Source: SIG636 sp045537905 (GTDB taxonomy: Bacteria; Bacillota; Clostridia; Oscillospirales; CAG-382). From it: a stretch of 64,000 nt of DNA. The stretch spans positions 12,518 to 76,517 of the forward strand of contig JAZSQJ010000038.1 of assembly GCA_045537905.1 (NCBI GenBank). Direction: 5' to 3'. How positions within the stretch are numbered: the first letter of the stretch is position 1; the number at the start of each line of letters is the position of its first letter. The position numbers and the translations under genes are program-made. Shown here in pieces: positions 52,754 to 60,299 of the stretch. The notes beneath the pieces are model-generated. The model searched no databases. It was given only the letters and a program-made list of their open reading frames with translations, and had not been told where the DNA came from.

Positions 52754-54548
52754 CGGCAGCGTGCGAAAAAAAGGTTTTATAAAAAGGCTTTTTACCGAAA
52801 GCCTTATATTGTCATGCCTTGGTAGTATATCATCAAGGCTTATTTGTTTTTTTAAGAGCAGTATATTCTCCCTGTTTCTTACAGGCTGTCAGTCGGCAGA
52901 TACCGCCCTGGAATACGGAGTGGCAGGCAGGTTTGTCAGAAAGAAAAAGCTGTACAACCGCATCCTTCGCCCTGTTAAGCGCGGCTTTGCAAGCTCCGTG
53001 GAGGAGGGCGTCGTTGTAAACCTTTACCGTAAATTGTTAAATGCCCTTCTGTATACCCCTGTAAGGACCTACGGTGCCTTTCTTGCCACCTACGGAATGT
53101 ACGTAGGTCTTGGCTACGTTATCAAGCACTACGAAAACTATGCGGCTATAGATATGGCAGGCCTGCAAGGCGCATCGGTGCTTATGCTTTTGTCCTTCCC
53201 CCTTATGTTTGTGGGCAAGCCTCTCGTGCAGTTTATCGGAGGCAGTGCCTTTGTAAGCAACGTGTTTGCAGGCTTTGTGGACTTTTCACGCTTTGACGGC
53301 AAAAAACGCCAAAGTGCTATAGGTATAGCCTTTGCCTGCGGCTCGGTCCTGGGCGTGCTTACCTTTTTCAGCGACGAAAGGCGGATGCTGTTTTTTATCG
53401 CTGCGTCCGTTTGTGCCCTGGCGGTTTTCCATTATCCCGAGCTGGGTTTTTTCACCACCGCCCTTGTGTTCCCCTTTGTAAGCAAGGCGTTCCTTTGCGT
53501 ACTTATTACAGCCGGCTTTGCCAGCTACCTTATCAAGGTGCTTCGCGGCAAGCGTAACTTTTATATAAACGCCGCCTCTGTTTTCGTGCTTCTTTTGGGG
53601 CTTATGTTTTTCTTCGTTGCCCTTGGCGGCGGTGGAGAGCGGGCGTGGTTTGCCTTTTCCATGTGTGCTTTGTACCTGATGGCGGCAAGCCTGCTTGGCA
53701 GTCCGAGACTGCTGCGTAAGGCGGTAACCACCCTTGCCCTTGGCTTTGGCATTTGTATCCTCTGCCTTGCCGTACAGGTCTTCGTTAAATCCCTGGATGG
53801 CGAGCATTGGCTGGACGCTGTTCGCAGCTCCTGCTCCGTCTTTGAAAGCAGTCACGCCTTGGCAGGCTACTGTGTGCTTATGCTGCCTATGATGTTCTGC
53901 AAGGCAAACAAAAGCGGTCTGTTCTATAAGGCTACGGTATATCTTGTGTTCGTTGCCTGTATTGGCTATTCCGTTGTAATGAAGCATACCGCCCTGGCGG
54001 TGCTGGCGGCCATCGGCGTAACCGCATATCTTGCCTTGTCCAGCCGTCGGGTGTTCCGTCCACTTGCACTAAGCTTCGGCTTACCTATAGGCGGCTTGTA
54101 TTTTGCCGCAGTGCCTATAACCTATAGCGGTATGGGCGTTTACGACTCTATGGCGGGCTGGGCATCAGCCGTTTCTGCCGCTACTCCCTATCTGTTTACG
54201 GGGGTGGGTATGAGTGAGGCGTCTCTGGCTTTGGTTTTTGAGGGCAACAGCAGTAATATGTTTTTACAAACCCTTTTGGAGTGCGGACTGCTGGGCTTTA
54301 TACTGCTGACGTTGGCGGTGGTGTTTGCAATGCAAAGGCTGTATGCAAGCCTTAGCAAGGTGGGCAGTCAAAACCGTATCGTTACTGCGGCGGCAGGTGC
54401 CTCGGTGCTGACGGGCTTCGTGCTGGCATCGGGTACGGATTTGTGGCGTAGTACAGAGCTTTGCTATATGTTCTGGCTATGCCTTGGTGTGGCAAGCGCC
54501 GCATACCGTTTGAGACAGTCGGAATGGAGGGAAACGGATGATTATTAA
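52743..54548 (+). CDS. O-antigen ligase/polymerase-like membrane protein
   Basis: 601 residues with a basic cytosolic N-terminus and about ten to twelve membrane helices. The C-terminal part has a Wzy_C/O-antigen-ligase-like segment (TGVGMSEASLALVF ... NSSNMFLQTLLECGLLGFIL), where such proteins carry an outer loop between helices. It likely ligates or polymerises a surface glycan, but the substrate is unknown. It overlaps trmD by 11 bases and the next gene by 11 bases, so it is translationally coupled into this operon. Confidence 0.72.
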   Translation: MRNNGSVRKKGFIKRLFTESLILSCLGSISSRLICFFKSSIFSLFLTGCQSADTALEYGVAGRFVRKKKLYNRILRPVKRGFASSVEEGVVVNLYRKLLNALLYTPVRTYGAFLATYGMYVGLGYVIKHYENYAAIDMAGLQGASVLMLLSFPLMFVGKPLVQFIGGSAFVSNVFAGFVDFSRFDGKKRQSAIGIAFACGSVLGVLTFFSDERRMLFFIAASVCALAVFHYPELGFFTTALVFPFVSKAFLCVLITAGFASYLIKVLRGKRNFYINAASVFVLLLGLMFFFVALGGGGERAWFAFSMCALYLMAASLLGSPRLLRKAVTTLALGFGICILCLAVQVFVKSLDGEHWLDAVRSSCSVFESSHALAGYCVLMLPMMFCKANKSGLFYKATVYLVFVACIGYSVVMKHTALAVLAAIGVTAYLALSSRRVFRPLALSFGLPIGGLYFAAVPITYSGMGVYDSMAGWASAVSAATPYLFTGVGMSEASLALVFEGNSSNMFLQTLLECGLLGFILLTLAVVFAMQRLYASLSKVGSQNRIVTAAAGASVLTGFVLASGTDLWRSTELCYMFWLCLGVASAAYRLRQSEWRETDDY

Positions 54549-54945
54549 AGAAAAAAAGGAAAAGCATTGGTTTACAGCGGCAGACGCTTTGATAGTGGTA
54601 ATCGTTTTGGGCTTGCTTATCGGCTCTGCTATATTGTTTTTGTTTCCCACCAAGGAGGAAACCGAGGCAAAAACCGTACAGGCGGCAATAGTAGTGCACC
54701 TGGAGGGTGAGATAATCGGCATAAAGGCAAACGATAAGCTCTTCGTGGGTGAGACCGAGATAGGCAGTGTGCAGAAGGTAGACACGGCGGCAAACAACGT
54801 GGTTGCCGTTATACAGGTTGAGAAGGAGGACGGCGTGTACTATCTTGACGGTAATCCCGTCAGGGTAAACGGTGCCTTCACTCTGGAAACCCGTCTGTGC
54901 CGTGCCACGGGTGTGGTAAGCGACATCGGAGACAAGGAGGACTAG
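54538..54945 (+). CDS. DUF4330-like membrane protein
   Basis: 135 residues; one N-terminal membrane span (about 15-37), then an outer beta-rich domain (AAIVVHLEGEIIGIKANDKL ... FVGETEIGSVQKVDT). Resembles DUF4330. Start overlaps the preceding gene. Pairs with the next protein, which has the same layout; possibly accessory to the surface-glycan enzyme upstream. Confidence 0.68.
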   Translation: MIIKEKKEKHWFTAADALIVVIVLGLLIGSAILFLFPTKEETEAKTVQAAIVVHLEGEIIGIKANDKLFVGETEIGSVQKVDTAANNVVAVIQVEKEDGVYYLDGNPVRVNGAFTLETRLCRATGVVSDIGDKED

Positions 54946-54946
54946 T

Positions 54947-55429
54947 ATGGGCAAAAGAAGAATAAGGTTCAACTTTTTAGACTTTTTACTCGTCCTCGGT
55001 GTATTTGCCCTGGTTGCGGGCATAATATGGCGTCAGGAGCTGACCGACAAGATACAGATAAGGGACAGCGAAAACACCCTTAACGTTATCTGCGAGTTTG
55101 AGCTGATATCGGGTGACGAGGAGGGCGGCTCTTATAAGCGTATCCAGTTTGAGGACGGCAGTACGGAGATATATATGGGCGACACCGCTGTGGGCAACGT
55201 GGAAAAAACCACCGTATACGCCAACCCCGAGACCAGTGAGGACAGCGGTGAGGAGTCGGCTGAGGCACAGGTGGCAGTAGAAAAGCTACGCCTTAAGCTC
55301 AGTGCCGTTTCCAAGGACAGCGGCTACTACCTCGCAGGGGACGTAAAGCTGTATATAAACGGCGTATACCGTTTCCATACCAAGACGGCAGAGTTCAGCG
55401 TGCGGATAGGCTCTATAGAGGAGCAGTAA
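54947..55429 (+). CDS. DUF4330-like membrane protein
   Basis: 160 residues, starting 1 base after its paralogue ends. N-terminal membrane span (about 11-27), an outer domain with GDTAVGNVEKTTVYA, an acidic loop (ETSEDSGEESAEAQV) and a beta-rich end (YLAGDVKLYINGVYRF). Same layout as the preceding gene, longer by the acidic loop. Last gene of the operon. Confidence 0.7.
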   Translation: MGKRRIRFNFLDFLLVLGVFALVAGIIWRQELTDKIQIRDSENTLNVICEFELISGDEEGGSYKRIQFEDGSTEIYMGDTAVGNVEKTTVYANPETSEDSGEESAEAQVAVEKLRLKLSAVSKDSGYYLAGDVKLYINGVYRFHTKTAEFSVRIGSIEEQ

Positions 55430-55506
55430 GGGGCAGTTTTGTTAATAGTGCTAAAAAACGCCTCTGCTTGCTTGTTAAAATTAACTTAATTGCCGAAAGA
55501 TAATTC

Positions 55507-55535
55507 TTGCATTTTCCCTTATGTGTTGGTATAAT
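55507..55535 (+). promoter_or_regulatory. Promoter of the HPr-like gene
   Basis: TTGCAT (55507-55512), 17-nt spacer, TATAAT (55530-55535), about 33 bases before the ATG; TTTGGAGG follows at 55553-55560. Confidence 0.78.
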
Positions 55536-55567
55536 TAATATATAACCATCTATTTGGAGGTTGTTTT

Positions 55568-55837
55568 ATGACAGAGCGTACTATTACCATAACAAATTCT
55601 TCCGGTCTTCATTCTATGACCGCATCTAACTTTGTCAGAACCGCTGACAAGTACAGAAAAACTACCAGAATATTTTTAACTAAGGGCAGTAACCGTGTAA
55701 ACGCACACAGTCTGCTTAACGTGCTTGCGCTTGGCGTTTTTAAGGATGACGTTATTACCATCTCCGCTGAGGGTGAGGACGAGGTAGCAGCGGTTGAGGA
55801 GATAGCAAACTTCCTTCTTAACGGCTTCAGCGACTAA
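55568..55837 (+). CDS. HPr-like phosphocarrier protein with variant active site
   Basis: 89 residues, HPr fold, single gene with its own promoter and terminator. His15, the residue phosphorylated by enzyme I, is present in GLHSMTA, but the canonical motif is GLHARPA: Arg17, which stabilises the phosphohistidine, is Met here and the following Pro is Thr. The regulatory serine region reads NAHSLLNVLALGV, so a Ser46 equivalent is kept. It may be a regulatory HPr paralogue (functionally like Crh) rather than the sugar-transport phosphocarrier. Confidence 0.88.
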   Translation: MTERTITITNSSGLHSMTASNFVRTADKYRKTTRIFLTKGSNRVNAHSLLNVLALGVFKDDVITISAEGEDEVAAVEEIANFLLNGFSD

Positions 55838-55849
55838 GATGCAAAGTCG

Positions 55850-55877
55850 GCGCAGTGGGTATCCCACTGCGCTTTTT
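55850..55877 (+). terminator. Terminator after the HPr-like gene
   Basis: GCGCAGTGGG (55850-55859) with CCCACTGCGC (55863-55872), loop TAT, then five Ts. Confidence 0.92.
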
Positions 55878-55930
55878 GTTTCGCAAATCACGGTAAGGCT
55901 TTGTTTTTTACAAAAACATAACGGCTAAAA

Positions 55931-56106
55931 TGTAGGGACCGGCGTCCTCGACGGTCCTTGACATGGCATAAATGTGAGGCGTATCCCAAAACAATAATAC
56001 ACACCGAAAAAAGGTTATAAAAATATTCCGTAAGGTGTTTTCCTTAACCGTGATATGTGTAATTTACCCGTTTTGTTTAGGACCGTCGAGGACGCCGGTC
56101 CCTACA
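55931..56106. repeat. 28-bp inverted repeat pair (REP/MITE-like)
   Basis: 55931-55958 and 56079-56106 are exact reverse complements, 120 bases apart. Each copy is itself partly palindromic (GGACCG...CGGTCC). No ORF lies between them. Confidence 0.75.
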
Positions 56107-56131
56107 GATAACTGCCTTCGTATTTGCATAT

Positions 56132-56338
56132 TTTCTTGCGGTCTACGCTATTTTCGATGTGAATGGAAAGGAAAAATTGTGTAGAATGGGCGAAAACCGT
56201 CCGATAGCTGTACTCAGTACTGCGAGGGCGGTTTTAGTCCATAGCAAGAAAAATAAAATATAAAAAGTAAAGAGTGGTTATACCACGCTTTACTACAATA
56301 GACTGTAAAATTAAATTTCTTGCGGTCTACGCTATTTT
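56132..56338 (+). repeat. 23-bp direct repeat flanking a structured spacer
   Basis: 56132-56154 and 56316-56338 are identical (starting TTTCTTGCGGTCTACG), 184 bases apart start to start. The second copy lies just upstream of the uvrC ribosome-binding site. Confidence 0.7.
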
Positions 56339-56358
56339 TACATCCATTGGAGGAAACT

Positions 56359-58161
56359 ATGACGAGGGAACACTTATATGAGGCGGCAAGGGCACTTCCT
56401 GCCACTCCGGGCGTTTATATAATGCGTAACTCAGCCGATACGGTAATCTACGTGGGCAAGTCCAAGGCACTCCGCAACCGTGTGGGTAGCTACTTTGCCC
56501 CTTATGCGTCTCATTACGGAAAAACCGCCCGTATGGTAAGCTCCGTTCATCATTTCGAGGTGTACCATACGGCAACGGAGCTGGAGGCGCTGGTGCTGGA
56601 AAACCAGTTTATCAAGCAGTATATGCCCCGCTACAACATAAAGCTTAAGGATAACACGGGCTACCCATACATTCGTGTGTCGGAGGGTGACTATCCCCGT
56701 ATAAGCGTTGTCAGCAAAAGGGAGGGTGCAGGCAGCTACTACGGACCCTACGCCTCCCACACCACCGCCAAAAACATTGTGGCGGCAGCTCTTTCTGCCT
56801 TCGCTTTGCCAAGCTGTAACCGTAAATTCCCTGCGGACTTCGGCAAGGGCAGACCCTGCCTTAACTTCCATATCGGCCGATGCGCAGGGATATGCACGGG
56901 TAAAATATCAAGGGCTGATTATGCCGAGCGTATAAAGGGCGCAAAGCGTCTCCTTGGCGGTGACTGCAGCGCCCTTGCCAAGGAGCTGGAGCAGCAGATG
57001 ACCGCCGCCTCCGAGGCTATGGACTTTGAGCGTGCCGCCACCTACCGTGACAGTATGCGGGCGGTGCTTAAGATAAAGGACAAGCAGCACATAGTTGCCG
57101 CCCCCGAGGTGGAGGCAGACGTTATAGGTCTGTACACCGACGATGCAGGCAGTGCCATAACGGTGCTTATGGTGCGTGGCGGTGCCGTTACGGATAGAGA
57201 AACCTTGTTTTTCGGCGCCGACGAGCTTATAAACCCTTCTGCGGTGGCGTCTCTGCTGGGCAGGTACTACACCCTCCGCGGCTTTATTCCCAAGGAGATA
57301 TGGTGCGGCTACGATTTGGAGGAGGAAAGGGAGCTGCTTGAGGCAAGCCTGGGCAAAACCAAGCTGTTTATACCCAAAAAGGGTGATAAAAAGGCACTGA
57401 CGGCGCAGGCGGAGAACAACGCCAGGGAACAGCTTGTCCTTCGCCGTAAGGAAAACGAAAGGCAGGAAAATTTTCTTGCCTCCTTTGCAGGCTTTCTGGG
57501 GCTGGAGGTATTACCCCAGCGTATAGAGAGCTACGATATTTCCAACAGCGGTGACGAGCATATAACCGCAGGTATGGTGGTGCTTAAGGACGGCAGGTTT
57601 TGTAAAAAGCTGTACCGTAGCTTTAATATAAAGGAGGGCGACGGACAGGACGACTTTGCCTCCACTGCCGAGGCGCTTCGCCGCCGATTTTCCCATCTGG
57701 ACGAGGGGGAGGCTTGGTCGGCACCGGACCTTATCCTTGCCGACGGCGGTCTGCCCCAGATATCCGCAATCCGCACGGTCCTCTCCGAGTACGGGCTTGA
57801 TATACCCGTTTTCGGTATGGTAAAGGACGAGCATCACAAGACTCGTACCCTTACCGATGGGGAAAACGAGCTTTCCCTTAACAAGCGTCAGGATATATTT
57901 ATGTTCATCTACAAGCTGCAGGAGGAGGTACACCGCTTTGCCCTGTCCCGTATGGATGCCCGCCGCCGTAAAACCGTAAAGCAAAGCGTGCTTACGGATA
58001 TAAAGGGCGTAGGCAAGGCAAGGGCGGAGGAGCTGCTTCGTCACTTTGGCGGTCTTAAGGAGCTTAAAGAGGCTTCGGCAGAGCAAATTGCCGCCGTTAA
58101 AGGGGTGAACGACGAGCTGGCACAGCGTATATACACCTACCTTAAGGAAAATTTGAAATAG
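56359..58161 (+). CDS. uvrC: Excinuclease ABC subunit C
   Basis: 600 residues from the ATG at 56359, next to GGAGGAAAC at 56349-56357. Makes both incisions in nucleotide excision repair. GIY-YIG nuclease (about 14-95; PGVYIMRNSADTVIYVGKSK), UVR motif (about 205-240; AASEAMDFERAATYRD), the RNase H-like second nuclease (ESYDISNSGDE ... ADGGLPQISA) and C-terminal helix-hairpin-helix pair (IKGVGKARAEELLRHFG ... VKGVNDELAQRI). Full length, no adjacent uvrA/B. Confidence 0.97.
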   Translation: MTREHLYEAARALPATPGVYIMRNSADTVIYVGKSKALRNRVGSYFAPYASHYGKTARMVSSVHHFEVYHTATELEALVLENQFIKQYMPRYNIKLKDNTGYPYIRVSEGDYPRISVVSKREGAGSYYGPYASHTTAKNIVAAALSAFALPSCNRKFPADFGKGRPCLNFHIGRCAGICTGKISRADYAERIKGAKRLLGGDCSALAKELEQQMTAASEAMDFERAATYRDSMRAVLKIKDKQHIVAAPEVEADVIGLYTDDAGSAITVLMVRGGAVTDRETLFFGADELINPSAVASLLGRYYTLRGFIPKEIWCGYDLEEERELLEASLGKTKLFIPKKGDKKALTAQAENNAREQLVLRRKENERQENFLASFAGFLGLEVLPQRIESYDISNSGDEHITAGMVVLKDGRFCKKLYRSFNIKEGDGQDDFASTAEALRRRFSHLDEGEAWSAPDLILADGGLPQISAIRTVLSEYGLDIPVFGMVKDEHHKTRTLTDGENELSLNKRQDIFMFIYKLQEEVHRFALSRMDARRRKTVKQSVLTDIKGVGKARAEELLRHFGGLKELKEASAEQIAAVKGVNDELAQRIYTYLKENLK

Positions 58162-58165
58162 GGTA

Positions 58166-58194
58166 TTGACAAAGGAATATTTTTGGATTATAAT
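58166..58194 (+). promoter_or_regulatory. Promoter of the GntR-ABC operon
   Basis: TTGACA (58166-58171), 17-nt spacer, TATAAT (58189-58194), starting 4 bases after the uvrC stop. Confidence 0.85.
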
Positions 58195-58224
58195 AACTGT
58201 ACTAGTACACCTAGTACAGTTATT
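58192..58224 (+). promoter_or_regulatory. Operator for the YtrA-type regulator
   Basis: AATAACTGTACTAG (58192-58205) and CTAGTACAGTTATT (58211-58224) are exact reverse complements with a 5-nt centre (TACAC), overlapping the -10 and transcription start. This is the likely autoregulatory site. Confidence 0.75.
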
Positions 58225-58315
58225 CGTTTATCGGGGTCCCCATGAAGTCGTCAGACTTCAAGGGGTGATTTGTCGGGGTCTCCGCTGCGAACGAATAGAG
58301 AAGTGGGGTGATTTT

Positions 58316-58687
58316 ATGGTAATAGACAAGCTTTCCCGAAAAAGCATACACGACCAGATAGTAGAGGGTATCGAAAGGGAGATACTTGCAGGGCTTCTTC
58401 CCGTGGGTGCGAAGCTACCCTCGGTAAGGGAGCTGTCCGTGTCTCTCCTCGTTAATCCCAATACGGTACAAAAGGCGCTGTCCGCCTTGGACAGTGCAGG
58501 GGTTATCGTTTCCACCCACGGCAGAGGCAGCTTTGTTGCAGAGAATGCGGTGGAAAAAATCCGCGCCCGTTCCACGCCTGAGCTGGAGTCTATCCGTGCC
58601 CTTACGGCACGCCTTGTCAGCGCAGGTATAAGCCCCGAGGATATAAGGGCGGCTGTGGAGTCGGGTATAAGGGGAGGGAAGGAGTAG
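58316..58687 (+). CDS. GntR-family regulator, YtrA type
   Basis: 123 residues from the ATG at 58316; the longer upstream frame runs through promoter and operator. N-terminal winged HTH (KSIHDQIVEGIEREILAGLL, GAKLPSVRELSVSLLVNPNT, VQKALSALDSAG) with the short C-terminal dimerisation helix pair of the YtrA subfamily, which usually represses an adjacent ABC exporter operon and responds to cell-wall antibiotics or similar stress. The leader contains a short CCCC-ATGAAGTC/GACTTCAA-GGGG hairpin (about 58237-58264). Confidence 0.92.
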   Translation: MVIDKLSRKSIHDQIVEGIEREILAGLLPVGAKLPSVRELSVSLLVNPNTVQKALSALDSAGVIVSTHGRGSFVAENAVEKIRARSTPELESIRALTARLVSAGISPEDIRAAVESGIRGGKE

Positions 58688-58691
58688 TAAA

Positions 58692-60272
58692 ATGAAAATA
58701 GCATTTTCCTTACAGCAATATATACACGGACTTAAACGGCTGCGTACCGCAGGTGTAATTACAGCCTTACTGTCGCTTGCGATGAATACGCTGTGTATCG
58801 TGCAAGCACAGGGCTATGCGGACACCCTTGTTATAACAGCTGCCGAGTTTTTGTATGGCGGCTTGTGCTTAAGCCTGCTTGCACCCCTTCTTAGCTACAG
58901 TATGTTTTCTTATTTGCACGGGCGCTCCTCCTCAGACTTTTATCACGCCCTGCCCCATAAGCGCAGTACCGTGTATATCAGTCATACGCTGGCACTGTTA
59001 ACTTGGATTTACGGCATATTGCTTGTAAACCTTGGGGTAAGCTCCTTAGGCTTCTTTGTGTTTCGTGATTTTATCTTTGTGGGTGAGGTTTTCTATGGTA
59101 CTCTTGCCTATCACGCCGCCTCCTCACTGCTTCTGGCAGGCTGTGGATGCCTTGCGGTTATGCTGACCGGCAGGGCAATCTCCGCTTTGTATACGGCAGG
59201 TATGCTTTTTTCTCTCCCTGCGGTTGCCTTGCTGTGCTTTGAAAAGCTGTTGTTTCATCTTTACCCCTGTGTTAACAAAGAAAACAGTCTGCTTAAGCTG
59301 TTAAGTATGGAAAACAGCTTACTCTTTAACCCCTATGATTTGAAAAGGACAGCGGACGAAAGGACGTACGTTGTCCTTGCCCTTGCCGTGCTTTGCTTTG
59401 TGCTTGCGGGTATATGCTACGTAAGGCGGCAAAGCGAGTGGGCAGAAAAACATTCCTCAAAGGGTACCTTTCGGAACTTGCAACGCTGTATGCTGCCCTT
59501 TATGTTTACGTTGGTAGGAATGTATTATATTGTTGCTGACGATTCGGCGGAAAACGGAATTACTTTTATGGTGCTTGCCGTCCTCCTACTGTTTGTTTAC
59601 GAGCTTTTCCTTACCAAACGGGTAAAAAGCGCTGTAAAGGCGCTGCCGTGGATGCTGGTCGTATGGGTTTTAAGCAGTGCCCTTGTGGGGACGGCGTATT
59701 TTACGGCAGATACCTTAAGAAGCAACGACCCTAAGTCTGTCTCAGAGGTAGAAAGCGTTACTATAAACAGCATTTACGATAAGGAGCTGTTTTACTTTAA
59801 GCCTATAGAAAACATAAAGGACGCCGAGGTTATAAGCTGGGTAATAGAAGAAATGGAAAACGACAAGCCCTACCGCAGTACCAAAAGCACCGTTGTAATA
59901 AAGCTTAGAAACGGCAAAACCCTTATCCGTATGGCAGAGCTTTCAAATGCCGAGGCTTTGCGGAGTTATATGCTGGGCGTACCCGAGATAAACAAGCAGA
60001 TACACCCCCTGCCCCAGGTGGCATCTCCCCAAAACGAAAAACAAAAGGAGCTGTGGGAGATTTTTACGGAGGAGTATTACGCCCTCCCCTTTGGAACTCG
60101 TTCATGGCTAAGCTCCCGTAGCGGAGGGAAAGGAAGTGCGTCCTTCAGCGTGGAGGTTTTCAACTATGCAGGGGACGTTGTTACCCAAACCTATATAATT
60201 GATTCCGCCAATACACCCAAGACCTATCGCTTTCTTTTGGAAAACGGTATGTGGGACGATATCTGGTGGTAA
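58692..60272 (+). CDS. ABC-2-like permease, paralogue 1
   Basis: 526 residues; six to eight membrane helices in the first 330 residues and a C-terminal extracytoplasmic domain (about 345-526) after the last span (ALPWMLVVWVLSSALVGTAYF). It shares with its two neighbours the motif SSDFYHALPHKRSTVYISH in the first loop. Starts 4 bases after the regulator stop. Forms the membrane part of an exporter with the ATPase at 62927. The transported substrate is unknown; resistance to cell-envelope agents is inferred from the YtrA context. Confidence 0.82.
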   Translation: MKIAFSLQQYIHGLKRLRTAGVITALLSLAMNTLCIVQAQGYADTLVITAAEFLYGGLCLSLLAPLLSYSMFSYLHGRSSSDFYHALPHKRSTVYISHTLALLTWIYGILLVNLGVSSLGFFVFRDFIFVGEVFYGTLAYHAASSLLLAGCGCLAVMLTGRAISALYTAGMLFSLPAVALLCFEKLLFHLYPCVNKENSLLKLLSMENSLLFNPYDLKRTADERTYVVLALAVLCFVLAGICYVRRQSEWAEKHSSKGTFRNLQRCMLPFMFTLVGMYYIVADDSAENGITFMVLAVLLLFVYELFLTKRVKSAVKALPWMLVVWVLSSALVGTAYFTADTLRSNDPKSVSEVESVTINSIYDKELFYFKPIENIKDAEVISWVIEEMENDKPYRSTKSTVVIKLRNGKTLIRMAELSNAEALRSYMLGVPEINKQIHPLPQVASPQNEKQKELWEIFTEEYYALPFGTRSWLSSRSGGKGSASFSVEVFNYAGDVVTQTYIIDSANTPKTYRFLLENGMWDDIWW

Positions 60273-60299
60273 AGCCCTTAAAGAAAGGAGAAGTATGAT

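Larger units (their letters stand above)
55838..56358. other. Intergenic region with inverted and direct repeats upstream of uvrC
   Basis: About 520 bases, no gene seen. Contents: the HPr terminator; a pair of 28-bp inverted copies (55931-55958, 56079-56106); a 23-bp direct repeat (56132-56154 and 56316-56338); and between the latter a GCGAAAACCGT...AGTACTGCGAG...GGCGGTTTT stem (about 56189-56237) and a hairpin GTAAAGAGTGGT/ACCACGCTTTAC (about 56266-56292). Confidence 0.65.
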
